Positions 35,180-43,736 of a stretch of DNA of 64,000 nucleotides are shown one piece after another (position 1 is the stretch's first letter; each line of letters starts with the position of its first letter). The translations under genes and the position numbers were made by a program. Origin of the DNA: Botrimarina colliarenosi (GTDB taxonomy: Bacteria; Planctomycetota; Planctomycetia; Pirellulales; Lacipirellulaceae); contig NZ_SJPR01000003.1 of assembly GCF_007859955.1 (NCBI RefSeq), positions 417,496 to 481,495 on the forward strand, written 5' to 3'. The notes beneath the pieces were generated by a model. The model did no database searches. It was not told the origin of the DNA and saw nothing but the letters and a program-made list of their open reading frames with translations.

Positions 35180-36433
35180 ATGATTCCTCCCGCCATCGAA
35201 GAGCTGTACCGGTCGGACTCGCGCCGCGTGTTCGCCACGTTGGCGCGGCTGCTTGGCGACTTCGACTTGGCGGAAGAGGCGACGCAAGAGGCGTTCTCGT
35301 CGGCGGTCGAGCGCTGGCCCCAAGAGGGCGTCCCGGCGAACCCGGTCGCTTGGTTGGTGTCGGCCGGACGTTTCAAGGCGATCGACGCCGTCCGACGCAC
35401 GGGACGCTTCCGCGACCGGCGGGCCGACCTCCTCGCCCGGCTGGAGGGGGTCGAGCAGACCAACGCCGCGCGCGCCAGCCACGAGATCGAAGACGACCGT
35501 CTGCGGCTCATCTTCACCTGCTGCCATCCCGCGATCGATCCTCCGGCGCAGGCGCCGCTGACGCTACGCGAGGTGTGCGGCCTCTCGACCGACGAGATCG
35601 CCCACGCCTTCTTGATCCCTCCCGCGACCATGGCGCAGCGGCTGGTACGCGCCAAGGCGAAGGTCCGCGACGCCGGTGTCCCGTTCAAGGTTCCCAGCGC
35701 GGCAGACTTGCCGGAGCGTCTTGAGGTGGTGCTCAAGGTAATTTACCTCATCTTTAACGAGGGGTACTCGGCCTCGAGGGGCGAGAGCGTCACGCGCGCC
35801 GATCTGTCCGCCGAAGCGATCCGGCTCGCCAGGCTACTGCGAGAGCTGCTCCCCGACCCCGAAACGATCGGCCTGCTCGCGCTCATGCTGCTGCATGAGT
35901 CACGCCGCGAGGCCCGCACGGACTCCGCCGGCGACATCGTGCTCCTTGAGAAGCAAGACCGCCGCCTCTGGGACCGGCGGCTAATCGACGAGGGCTGCGA
36001 GCTCGTGGAGCAGGCTCTGGCTTCACAGCGATTCGGCGCCTACGGCGTCCAGGCGGCCATCGCCGCGGTGCATGCGTCGGCGCCCACGCCCGCAGCGACC
36101 GACTGGCCCCAGATCGTCGCGCTCTACGACGTCCTCCTGCGGCTCGACGAGTCGCCGGTGATCGAGCTCAATCGCGCGGTCGCGATCGCCAAGCGGGACG
36201 GCCCCTCGGCGGGTCTGGCCGCAATCGACGCGGTCCTCGCCCGGGGTGAGCTGACCAGCTACCACCTGGCGCATGCCGCGCGGGGCGAACTGCTGCGGCA
36301 GACGGGGGATCGCGCGCAGGCGAAGGCCGCCCTGCAGCGGGCGCTTGAGCTCGCTCAGCAGGGGCCCGAACGGCGGTTGCTGGCCCGGCGGATCGATGAG
36401 CTCGCTCGCGACGGGTCGACGGAAGCCCCCTAA
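35180..36433 (+). CDS. ECF42-type RNA polymerase sigma factor with C-terminal TPR-like domain
   Basis: 417 aa, far longer than an ordinary ECF sigma (about 180). Region 2 (EELYRSDSRRVFATLARLLGDFDLAEEATQEAFSSA) and region 4 (PLTLREVCGLSTDEIAHAFLIPPATMAQRLVRAK) are followed by about 230 residues (FNEGYSASRGES ... LLLHESRREAR ... AQAKAALQRALELAQQGPERRLL). This is the DUF6596 / TPR-like tail of the ECF42 group. No anti-sigma gene adjoins it. The next genes encode DGPF (YCII) proteins, the classical ECF42 partner. A promoter-like TGTCGA-N17-CGAC site lies just after this gene. Confidence 0.9.
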   Translation: MIPPAIEELYRSDSRRVFATLARLLGDFDLAEEATQEAFSSAVERWPQEGVPANPVAWLVSAGRFKAIDAVRRTGRFRDRRADLLARLEGVEQTNAARASHEIEDDRLRLIFTCCHPAIDPPAQAPLTLREVCGLSTDEIAHAFLIPPATMAQRLVRAKAKVRDAGVPFKVPSAADLPERLEVVLKVIYLIFNEGYSASRGESVTRADLSAEAIRLARLLRELLPDPETIGLLALMLLHESRREARTDSAGDIVLLEKQDRRLWDRRLIDEGCELVEQALASQRFGAYGVQAAIAAVHASAPTPAATDWPQIVALYDVLLRLDESPVIELNRAVAIAKRDGPSAGLAAIDAVLARGELTSYHLAHAARGELLRQTGDRAQAKAALQRALELAQQGPERRLLARRIDELARDGSTEAP

Positions 36434-36500
36434 GCAATGTCAGCCCGACCTATCGACCTTTGCGGCGGCCAAAGGTTTTCTGAAAAAAGTTCTCGCCCGC

Positions 36501-36527
36501 TGTCGATTCGCCCGATCGCCGAACGAC
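36501..36527 (+). promoter_or_regulatory. Putative ECF42-dependent promoter
   Basis: TGTCGA at 36501-36506, 17-nt spacer, CGAC at 36524-36527, about 62 bp before the DGPF fusion gene. TGTCGA and CGA(T/A)C are the -35 and -10 elements reported for ECF42 sigma factors; I apply this from memory of the family. It suggests that the upstream sigma gene directs the DGPF genes. Confidence 0.6.
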
Positions 36528-36588
36528 TACTGCACGAAAAGGCCCGGGGGACGCCCGCGTGCCCCCGCTCGAATCAGAGGAGAATGCA

Positions 36589-37437
36589 ATGAAAGTCATG
36601 GTGATGGTCAAGGCGACGCCCAGCTCCGAAGCGGGTGAGATGCCCAGCCAAGAGCTGATGCAGGCGATGGGCAAGTTCAACGAGGAACTCGTCGCCGCCG
36701 GCATTATGAAGGCGGGCGAAGGGCTCAAGCCGAGCTCCGAGGCGGTCCGGGTCCACTTCCGCGGCGCGGAGCGGACGGTCACCGACGGCCCCTTCGCCGA
36801 AACCAAGGAGCTGATCGCCGGCTACTGGATCTGGGAGGTCGAATCACTCGCCGAGGCGGTCGAATGGGTCCGCCGCTGCCCCAACCCGATGACCGAGGAA
36901 TCCGACATCGATATCCGGCCGATCTTCGGCATCGAGGACTTCGCCGCGTGCGATCCCAGCGGCGAGATTCGCGACGCCGAGCACCGCCTTACCGAGCGCC
37001 TTGCGATGCAGCAGGCGTCGGTCACGCCGTACTTGTTCTTCGGAGGGCGGTGCGGCGAAGCGCTCGAGTTTTATCAGGAAGCGCTCGGCGCCGAGGTCGG
37101 CATGGCGATGCGCTTCAACGAGAGCCCCGAGCCGTGCCCCGAGTCAGAACTCCCCCCGGGTTACGCCGACAAGGTGATGCACGCCGAGCTGAAGGTGGGC
37201 GGGACGACGCTGTTCGCCTCCGACGGTTGTGGCGAGAGCCCCTCGCCGGAGCACTTCCGGCTGGCCCTCACCGTGCCGACGGAGGAGGACGCCCGCCGCG
37301 TTTTCGACCGACTCGCCGCCGAGGGGAAGGTCGACATGCCGCTGGCGAAGACGTTCTGGTCGCCGTGCTACGGCATGGTCACCGACCGGTTCAACGTGGG
37401 CTGGATGGTGATGGTCCCGGGGCCGCAACCGGCGTGA
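36589..37437 (+). CDS. YCII (DGPF) - VOC/PhnB fusion protein
   Basis: 282 aa with two domains. Residues 1-125 are a YCII-related domain with the D66-G-P-F motif (VTDGPFAETKE) and the strand SDIDIRPIFGIEDF. Residues 138-282 are a VOC / PhnB-like domain (SVTPYLFFGGRCGEALEFYQEALGAEV ... CYGMVTDRFNVGWMVM). Such proteins are the main targets of ECF42 sigma factors; the enzymatic role is unknown, though VOC members can detoxify or modify small molecules. Ribosome-binding GAGGAG lies 7-9 nt upstream of ATG 36589; an upstream GTG (36559) lacks it. Confidence 0.88.
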   Translation: MKVMVMVKATPSSEAGEMPSQELMQAMGKFNEELVAAGIMKAGEGLKPSSEAVRVHFRGAERTVTDGPFAETKELIAGYWIWEVESLAEAVEWVRRCPNPMTEESDIDIRPIFGIEDFAACDPSGEIRDAEHRLTERLAMQQASVTPYLFFGGRCGEALEFYQEALGAEVGMAMRFNESPEPCPESELPPGYADKVMHAELKVGGTTLFASDGCGESPSPEHFRLALTVPTEEDARRVFDRLAAEGKVDMPLAKTFWSPCYGMVTDRFNVGWMVMVPGPQPA

Positions 37438-37483
37438 ATCTTGGATTCGATCGAGACCCATTCCTCCAACCCCATCGAGAGCC

Positions 37484-37993
37484 ATGTCCCCTTCAACTTC
37501 TGACCCCCAGGCCGACGAGGCGGAGATCCGCCGCTTGATCGCCGCTTGGTCCCGGGCGCTTGAGTCCAAGGACGTCGATGGTCTGGTGGCGGACTACGCC
37601 CCCGAGGCCGTGCTGTTCGACGCGATTCCTCCCTATCGGACCGACGGCCCCGAGGCCATCCGTCGGTTGTGGGAGAACTGTCTTCCCTACTTCCCTGCGG
37701 AGTACCGCTCGGAGCACCGGGACCTAGTGGTGCATGTCGACGGAGACATTGCCGTGGCGTTCGGCTTGCACCACTTTGCCCCGACGCCCGCCGATCATCC
37801 CAGCGGCCAGACCTGGATGCGCGTTACGATTGGCTACCGACGGATCGAGGGTAGGTGGCGGGTCGTCCACGAGCACGTTTCGATCCCCTTCAACCCGATG
37901 ACGAACGAGGCGTGGTACGTCCGCGACCCTGATAAACGCGACGTGCCGGATTACGGCTGCGTCCCCTCAACGGACTCCGGAGCCCCCTCATGA
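37484..37993 (+). CDS. SnoaL / NTF2-like protein
   Basis: 169 aa. Cone-shaped NTF2-like fold of the SgcJ/EcaC/YybH type: DEAEIRRLIAAWSRALESKDVDGLVADYAPEAVLFD at the start and SGQTWMRVTIGYRRIEGRWRVVHEHVSIP in the later strands. Often a small-molecule-binding or isomerase-like domain, but catalytic residues cannot be named. Middle gene of the ECF42 unit; the next gene starts within its stop codon (ATGA overlap). Confidence 0.85.
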   Translation: MSPSTSDPQADEAEIRRLIAAWSRALESKDVDGLVADYAPEAVLFDAIPPYRTDGPEAIRRLWENCLPYFPAEYRSEHRDLVVHVDGDIAVAFGLHHFAPTPADHPSGQTWMRVTIGYRRIEGRWRVVHEHVSIPFNPMTNEAWYVRDPDKRDVPDYGCVPSTDSGAPS

Positions 37994-38394
37994 AGTACAT
38001 GCTGCTTATCTACGGCGAGGAGAATGCGTGGACCGACCAAGAACGCCAAGAATGTATGCTCGAATCGATGGAGATAAGCGACGAGCTGGCGGCAGAAGGG
38101 AAGTGGATCGCGTCTTCGCCATTGCACCCGGTGGCGACGGCGACATGCGTCCGCGTCCGTGACCAGCGGCGTGAGATTACAGACGGCCCCTTCGCGGAGA
38201 CCACCGAGCAGCTCGGGGGCTACTACCTTATCGATGTCGCGGACCTCGACGAGGCGATCGCCATCGCCCAGCGGCTTCCGCCCGCGAAGAAGGGGACGGT
38301 CGAAATCCGCCCGCTGTTCCCGCTGCCGGACCGTGACTTCGAGCCTGCCACAGCAACCGGGTCCAGCGAAGACGAAGCGAGCCCGGAAACTTAA
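37990..38394 (+). CDS. YCII (DGPF) family protein
   Basis: 134 aa. Starts MKYMLLIYGEENAW and carries D65-G-P-F68 in ITDGPFAETTEQLGGYYLIDV, the typical YCII / DGPF layout, ending KGTVEIRPLFPLP. Overlaps the preceding gene by four bases (ATGA), implying translational coupling. Third member of the ECF42 target unit. The C-terminal 25 residues are a disordered Ser/Thr/Glu tail. Confidence 0.9.
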   Translation: MKYMLLIYGEENAWTDQERQECMLESMEISDELAAEGKWIASSPLHPVATATCVRVRDQRREITDGPFAETTEQLGGYYLIDVADLDEAIAIAQRLPPAKKGTVEIRPLFPLPDRDFEPATATGSSEDEASPET

Positions 38395-38435
38395 GCGGAG
38401 ACGTTCGGTGGAACCGCTGAGAGCGGCACGTTGGG

Positions 38436-38570
38436 TGTCCGCGATGGCCAATAGCGTCGGACTGGGACCGAGAGAGCCCGCCACCGCCGCTGCCGGACGA
38501 CATCGTCGAGCGGACCCGGGCCAAGTACGTTGGGGTGTACGAGCGGCTCACGGGCGAGACGTTCACCTGG
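38436..38570 (+). pseudogene. Degenerate copy of the purC 3' end
   Basis: Translated in frame from about 38455 the stretch gives SDWDRESPPPPLPDDIVE followed by RTRAKYVGVYERLTGETFTW. This aligns with the end of PurC (SDWDRESPPPALPGDIVE, then KTRAKYVEAYERLTGDAFAW) with a handful of substitutions. Just before it, GTCCGCGAT aligns with purC GTGCGGGAT after a one-base deletion, so the copy is frameshifted and lacks the rest of the gene. It lies beyond the ECF42 / DGPF unit, separated from intact purC by that unit. Confidence 0.85.
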
Positions 38571-38602
38571 GGGGAGAGCACGCGCAAGTGGGTTGGTGAC
38601 GC

Positions 38603-38690
38603 GACTCCCGGCGCTGGCGCTGAGGGCTCCCGCCCCGCGTTTGGCGAACCAACTCATGGGCGGGAGCCCTCAGCGCCAGCGCCGGGAGTC
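38603..38690. repeat. 88-nt inverted-repeat element, copy A
   Basis: 33-bp perfect arms (38603-38635 and 38658-38690, starting GACTCCCGGCGCTGGCGCTG) around a 22-nt loop. The second copy at 49219-49305 has matching arms (one change) and a loop that is the exact reverse complement, so it is inserted in the opposite orientation. Located between the purC remnant and the diadenylate-cyclase-like gene. Confidence 0.95.
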
Positions 38691-38722
38691 AAACCACGTG
38701 GCGCCCAAAAAATCGTGAGGGA

Positions 38723-39799
38723 TCAGCCGCCGGCGTCCGCGGGCGTGTCGGCCGCTTTGGCGTCGGGCGTCGCCTTCGTGGTCTTCGGCTTCGGGGTCTT
38801 GGACCGGACCTTCGAAGGCTTCTTCTCGGGGGGCTTCTCTTTCTCGCCTTCGTGTTCGGCCTCGAACTCACGCCAGGTCATGGCGCGTTCGAGCGGCTCG
38901 ATACGCAGGACGACTTCGCCCCCTTGGAAGACACGGACCGTGCCGCCCGAGCTGCTCACCGCCACGGCGATGGCGTCCGTGGCGTGGGTGATCTGGGCGG
39001 CCGCCCAGTGGCGGGCGCCGAGGCCCTTCGACAGGGTGATCTCCTTAGAAGGAGGCCCCGACAGATGCTGCGCAGAGGCGATAACCGTCCCGGTGTTCGA
39101 GATGATAAACGCCCCGTCCATCTGGGCGATCTCCTTAACGCCATCACGGACCTTGCTGTCGGCGAGGCTCCGCTCCGCCGCCGGGTAGCCTTTGACGGGG
39201 TCGAAGCCCATCGGCTTGCTCATCTCGAGCGTCCGGCGGTGGTCGCCGACGACCATCAGGGTGCCGATCGGCTTCCCCTCGCGGCCCTCGCGGCCGATCT
39301 CGACGGCGAGGTCGATCACCGACTTGAGCGTCTCGGTCGGGATCTTCGTCTCGATTCGGCGGAGGTCGCGGACCGTGAGCCGACCGAGGTGCTCGTCGAG
39401 GCGGATCAGGCTCACCGAGTCGATCACGCCGGGGTCGTAGCTGCTGTAGAGCGTGACGACGGTTGATCCGGTCTCGATGAACTCGTCGGCGACCGCTTCG
39501 AGCAGCGCCTGCGTGAGCCGCTCGTAGACGGGGGCGTCGTTCATCGCCAGGAGGATCGTCTCAAGACCGGGGCCGTTCTCCTCGTCGTGGGCGCCGGCGA
39601 GCTGGTCCTCCGAGTCGGCCGCGACCAGCAGCGAGCGGGTCCCGAACGCCTCTTGGAGCTTCCGCCAGTCGATGGGCCGCTCGGCGAGGAACAGCACCGC
39701 ATCGGCGTTGTGCTGCTCGGCGATCGCCGCGGCGGCCTTGCAGAACCCCTCGAGTTGGGGCGTGAAACGGCGGGGCTGGGAGGCGCGCGGAGATGCCAT
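38723..39799 (-). CDS. DisA_N / diadenylate cyclase-like protein
   Basis: 358 aa. The N-terminal half is planctomycete-type and mostly helical (ALFLAERPIDW-like strand; VADEFIETGSTVVTLYSSYDPGVID). The C-terminal DAC domain carries MDGAFIISNTGTVIASAQHL and GLGARHWAAAQITHATDAIAVAVSSSGG. DAC enzymes that make c-di-AMP use 'DGA' and 'RHR'; here the second is RHW and the later 'SEE' is SSS. Activity is therefore uncertain. The last 50 residues are a Lys/Pro/Ala tail. ATG 39799 is preferred over GTG 39823. Confidence 0.8.
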   Translation of the reverse strand: MASPRASQPRRFTPQLEGFCKAAAAIAEQHNADAVLFLAERPIDWRKLQEAFGTRSLLVAADSEDQLAGAHDEENGPGLETILLAMNDAPVYERLTQALLEAVADEFIETGSTVVTLYSSYDPGVIDSVSLIRLDEHLGRLTVRDLRRIETKIPTETLKSVIDLAVEIGREGREGKPIGTLMVVGDHRRTLEMSKPMGFDPVKGYPAAERSLADSKVRDGVKEIAQMDGAFIISNTGTVIASAQHLSGPPSKEITLSKGLGARHWAAAQITHATDAIAVAVSSSGGTVRVFQGGEVVLRIEPLERAMTWREFEAEHEGEKEKPPEKKPSKVRSKTPKPKTTKATPDAKAADTPADAGG

Positions 39800-39955
39800 A
39801 CGAGGTGTGCTTTGCCGACTCACGTCCGTCGGGCCGTCAGAGCGAGCGGCCCGTACAGAAGGCCGGTAAACCTTGTGAGGGAATGCCGCGCCGTTCCGCC
39901 GTTGAACGATACTCGATCCGAGCCGGCGGGATCAATCCGGACCGGAGGCGCCTCC

Positions 39956-41884
39956 CTAGCGGTGGCGGCTCGCGGCGCTGGTTGACCGCGTCCCGCCGAA
40001 GATCCCGAACAAGCCGGTCGACTCCGGCGGGCTGTTCCGCATCACGCCCCGATAAATCGGGTAGGTGCGGTAGAGGCTCCCCGTGGGATCGACCGCGGCG
40101 ACCAGCGGATCGGCCGCGTCGGCGTCGTGCGGCCGGAAGACCCTTTTGTCGTAGACCACCAGGGCGTGGATGGCGTGGCCGATCGAGCCGAGGTGCCACT
40201 CGTGGTCGGCGTTGCTCGCCAACAGCTCGGTCAGGTAGTTGACGGCGCGGACGGTCCGGTAGGACTGCAGCTGATCCTCGGGCAGCGAGTAGACGAGCCA
40301 CTCCACCAGGTGCCCCGTCGTGCGGAGCCGCCGGTCGATGTCGTCTTCTTCGCCGCGTCCCCGGAACCACTCGGTGCTGAGACTGCCGTCCTCGTTCTGC
40401 AGCTGGAAGGCGTACCCCTGGTACTGACTGACGAACTTGGCGGCTTCGGCGTACTCGCCGTCGAGCGGCTCGCCGCGGGCCTCGCGACGGCGAAAGGCGA
40501 GGCTCAGCCCCGCCAGGCGGTGCGTTCCGCCGCACGCGGCGCCGCGGATCGGCTGCTCGCGCTCTTCCTTGATGAGCCGCGGGATGTCCCAAGTCTCGCC
40601 CTGGTCGTTGACCCAGCGGGCGTCCGAGGCCAAGTAGTGCCCCAAGCCGATCAGTTTAAAGGTGAGCTCGGTCTTGGCGTAGCAGGTCCGCTGCTCGGCC
40701 TCGATGAGGTCGTGGATCGTGAATTCACGGTCGGCGACCCGGATCGGATAGTCGGGGCTCACGTTGCACTGCGCGAGCATCGCCAGGAGCTGTCCCTTGT
40801 GCCCCTGCAGGCCGACCCCCACTTCGACATCGAGTTTGCCCTCGCGGTTGATGACCATCATCTGCTGCCGCTTCGAGGGGCGGTTGAAGCAGAGGTGGCC
40901 GACCGCGGTCATGTAGGGTCCCTTCGGACCACCGTCATGGACGCGGCTGTGCAACTCGTAGGCGAGCATGGCGTGCATTAGCTCCCACGGGTCGTTCTCC
41001 ACCGTGTTGAGCGGCTGGCGGTAGTAGAACGAAAGCACGGTCCGCATCCGCGATCGCAGGTTACGCATGCTGCGGCTGAGCGGCGGAAGCGGCTCGCTGG
41101 GGCGGACCGGGGAGATCGCCGGCGCTGCGGCGCGGGAGCCGGTCCCTCGGGCGGTCGTTTCCTCGGGGGAGTCGGCCGTATCGGGCGTTGCTTCGCTCGC
41201 CGCGGGAGCGTCATCGCTCTCTGGCGCCCGCAGTTCAATCGGCGCTGACTCGATGGGGGCGGGCTCAACACGGGCGGGCTCAGGTGAGCGCGACTCGTTT
41301 CGTGGCGCGCGGATCGGCAACAGCGGAGCGTCGGCCGCCTTCAGCGGCGACGCCTCGGGGGCCGCGTCGCTGATTTCAACCGGGTCGGCCTCGACCGGCG
41401 GCTGCTGCGCGGCGTTGGGCGCGACCAGCTGCGGCGGTTCGGTGACGGGTTTCAGCCCCGCCTCGGGCGCCGGCGCCGCGGAGGGGGTCGCCGGCGACGT
41501 CGCAGCCGGGGCCTGTGCCTCGGGGCTTTTCGCAGCCGGCGTCTCGGCAGCCGGGGCGGCGATCGTCGGCGCTGCGATGGCCGGGGCATTGGCCGCCGCT
41601 TCGCCGTTGGAGAGCGATTTCGAGGTCTCGACCAATCCAGGCCGCCAGTCGAGCGTTGGCCGACTCGCGAGGCGGGCGACCGGCGTCTCGGGCAGTTCGA
41701 GGGCGTCGAGCACCCGCAGCGGCACGACTTCCGCGAGGTCCTGGTGCGGGGTTGCGAGGAAGGGGCCGTCAGCCTGCGTCGCCGGCGCCAGCAACAGCGG
41801 CGCGAGCGCCGCCACGAGCACCTTTCGCAAGGCAGCGGCTAGTTGAGGCCGAGTCGCGCAAACATAGCGATTGCAAAATAGCAT
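39956..41884 (-). CDS. Envelope-associated hypothetical protein with long Ala/Pro-rich linker
   Basis: 642 aa. Signal or anchor helix (LRKVLVAALAPLLLAPATQA), a linker of roughly 200 residues dominated by Ala, Pro, Glu and Ser, then a conserved-looking C-terminal domain of about 350 residues. That domain has LLAMLAQCNVSPDYPIRV, EFTIHDLIEAEQRTCYAKTELTFKLIGLGHYL, ACGGTHRLAGLSLAFRRR and RTTGHLVEWLVYSLPEDQL, mostly helical with His and Cys. An alpha/alpha-toroid fold is possible but not assigned. The ATG at 41884 follows GGGGGAG at good spacing; two upstream ATG codons do not. Function unknown. Confidence 0.6.
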   Translation of the reverse strand: MLFCNRYVCATRPQLAAALRKVLVAALAPLLLAPATQADGPFLATPHQDLAEVVPLRVLDALELPETPVARLASRPTLDWRPGLVETSKSLSNGEAAANAPAIAAPTIAAPAAETPAAKSPEAQAPAATSPATPSAAPAPEAGLKPVTEPPQLVAPNAAQQPPVEADPVEISDAAPEASPLKAADAPLLPIRAPRNESRSPEPARVEPAPIESAPIELRAPESDDAPAASEATPDTADSPEETTARGTGSRAAAPAISPVRPSEPLPPLSRSMRNLRSRMRTVLSFYYRQPLNTVENDPWELMHAMLAYELHSRVHDGGPKGPYMTAVGHLCFNRPSKRQQMMVINREGKLDVEVGVGLQGHKGQLLAMLAQCNVSPDYPIRVADREFTIHDLIEAEQRTCYAKTELTFKLIGLGHYLASDARWVNDQGETWDIPRLIKEEREQPIRGAACGGTHRLAGLSLAFRRREARGEPLDGEYAEAAKFVSQYQGYAFQLQNEDGSLSTEWFRGRGEEDDIDRRLRTTGHLVEWLVYSLPEDQLQSYRTVRAVNYLTELLASNADHEWHLGSIGHAIHALVVYDKRVFRPHDADAADPLVAAVDPTGSLYRTYPIYRGVMRNSPPESTGLFGIFGGTRSTSAASRHR

Positions 41885-42152
41885 CAACCCCCGCTCCCCC
41901 ATGATGCAACGCACGACCGTTGACCCCTTCTTCCTGCTAGCAGCCGCCAGCAGCGGTAGCCGCTCGGCGCAAAAACTCAGCGCCTAGAGGAGGGGTATCG
42001 GGCGCAAGCGACCCCGGAGGACAGTCAATCGCGGGTTCGCTTCGAGACGCTTTTCCTCAAGCCCTGCTTGCACGTGCGAGACACATGGCGTCGGAAATCA
42101 CGATGACGCGGAGGGGCGAAGCAGGGGCAACTGTCGAGGAGATGAGGAACGA

Positions 42153-42830
42153 CTAGAAGAAAGGGACCCAGTCGGGCAGGCTGGCGACCGCTGTCTTTTC
42201 GCGCTGCGGGGGCTCCTCGCCGCGGGCCAGGGCGACATAAGCCGCCACATCGCCGCCAAAATCCTTACCGGTCGAGTTCCGCATCGCTTCGACCCCCACC
42301 AGCTGCATCGCCGGATTGGGGTCTTGCAGAAGCGCTAGCAGTTGTTCGGACGTGGCGCCGTTCGGCTCGAGCGCCCGCGCCGCGGCGACGCGGACATCGA
42401 ACGAGTCGTCGGTCTTCGCTCGGACGGCAAGCGCTTCGGTCGCGCCGGCGGTGGGCCGCTGGGAAAGCAGTCGGCAAGACGCCTCACGGACGTAGGGGTT
42501 CGGGTCGGAGAGTCCTGCTAGCAGCGCCTTGCCCGTGAGGGTCGTGTTGAAGGCGGCGACCGTCTCGAGCGTCGCCTGACGCACCAGCGGGTCGGTCTCG
42601 CCTTCGAGCGGTTTGATCAGTTCCTGGACGAGGGCCTGCTGCTCGGGGGTGTCTTGGCCGTTCGCCTTTTCGGCGGTTTGACGGATGGCGTCGATCCGCT
42701 TGGAGGGGACGACGAACGTGGTCCTCTCGGCGCGATAGAACGGATTGAGGCCGCCCATCCGTGGACCGGACTGGCAGCCCGCCAAGGCGAAAGCGGCGGC
42801 TAGAATGACGGAAGTCGAACGACGCATCAC
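42153..42830 (-). CDS. HEAT-repeat lipoprotein
   Basis: 225 aa. Leader ends in a lipobox (ALAGC). After a short linker come HEAT-like helical pairs: TDPLVRQATLETVAAFNTTLTGKALLAGL, DPNPYVREASCRLLSQRPTAGATEAL, DDSFDVRVAAARALEPNGAT and DPNPAMQLVGVEAMRNSTG. The 'D-x-D-P-x-V-R-x-A-A' pattern is typical of PBS/HEAT repeats that form protein-binding surfaces. Probably a periplasmic or outer-membrane lipoprotein. About 270 bp of non-coding DNA precedes it downstream (41885-42152), in which no gene is seen. Confidence 0.78.
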   Translation of the reverse strand: MMRRSTSVILAAAFALAGCQSGPRMGGLNPFYRAERTTFVVPSKRIDAIRQTAEKANGQDTPEQQALVQELIKPLEGETDPLVRQATLETVAAFNTTLTGKALLAGLSDPNPYVREASCRLLSQRPTAGATEALAVRAKTDDSFDVRVAAARALEPNGATSEQLLALLQDPNPAMQLVGVEAMRNSTGKDFGGDVAAYVALARGEEPPQREKTAVASLPDWVPFF

Positions 42831-42977
42831 GCAGGGGCCCTTCCTGAGTCGCAGAAATCGGCGCGGTCTACGCGAGCACAGGCTCGGCGCATGCCGCCAG
42901 GCGCGAGGACCGTAGCAGAGGGGCCACGTCGCCGCTACAGCATTCGTCGCGGGCGGCGGTCTCGGGAGACCCGGCGT

Positions 42978-43346
42978 CTAGCGGGCCGGCATGTAGTTGC
43001 CACACCCGGGGCACTTGGCGAACCACATCGGCACCGACTGCCCACACTTGCACTTCGTGTTGTGTCGGATGACCGAAGACCCGAGCAAGCTGCCGCTGCT
43101 GCTAGCGTCGTCGTGCAACACGTCGTCCAGCACCGACGAAGCAGAGTCCGAGGGCGAGGCGTGCGAGGCGCGGAACTCGTCGGCGACGGCGCGGCGGTAG
43201 TTCGCCTGCGTCTCTTCGGAGGTCAGCAGGTCGGGCACCTGGACGACGACCTGCCCCGGGCAGCGGGGGCAGAGGCCCTTCCTGCCGGCGTACTTATCCT
43301 TGACCTTAAAGACGTGCCCATGGGGGCACTCCACTTTAATACCCAT
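42978..43346 (-). CDS. Double zinc-ribbon-like protein
   Basis: 122 aa. An N-terminal Cys/His cluster (VECPHGHVFKVKDKYAGRKGLCPRC) and a C-terminal one (CKCGQSVPMWFAKCPGCG) form two zinc ribbons around a Ser/Asp-rich linker (SDSASSVLDDVLHDDASSSG). Likely a small cytosolic zinc-binding protein; DNA, RNA or protein partners are unknown. No membrane segment. Confidence 0.65.
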   Translation of the reverse strand: MGIKVECPHGHVFKVKDKYAGRKGLCPRCPGQVVVQVPDLLTSEETQANYRRAVADEFRASHASPSDSASSVLDDVLHDDASSSGSLLGSSVIRHNTKCKCGQSVPMWFAKCPGCGNYMPAR

Positions 43347-43736
43347 GTCTCTAGCGACCCTCCTGCTGCGTCACGCTGGCTCACCCGAAAAAGGGTGACT
43401 TTCCCTGCGCTGACGTAGGCGTAAACGGGTTGGGGACGCCTCTTCCCCGTAGCCGTCGCACACGTGCTGAAGGAATCTGATGCCGCCACCTGCTCCGACA
43501 CCCCAGCAGCCGGTTACCCTGCCACTAGTGACGTTCCACTTCTAGCCACTTCCAGCCACTTCCATCGAACGAAGCCGCGATCCCTTCGCGCTGGCCGTGT
43601 TTCGTTCGCGGTAGAAAGCCTGCTCGCTGCTGAGCATCTCGGCTGCAGCATCACGTTGAAACGCATGAGATGAGTCCGCCAGAACTCGCCCACAGCAAGA
43701 ACCGGCTATCTGCAACCTAGCGATCCCCGCGCGTCG
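43347..43736. other. Intergenic region upstream of the ABC permease
   Basis: About 390 bp. Contains a short 10-nt tandem repeat (CCACTTCTAG / CCACTTCCAG / CCACTTCCAT) at 43537-43566. No gene and no confident riboswitch were recognised, although a CCCTGCC-ending segment near 43510-43524 drew attention. Confidence 0.5.

Noticed and set aside
43440-43530. Possible cobalamin or thiamine riboswitch upstream of the ABC permease
   Set aside because: A CCCTGCC end and some paired stretches are present, but the conserved B12-box and TPP core sequences do not match in order or spacing. A covariance-model scan would decide.
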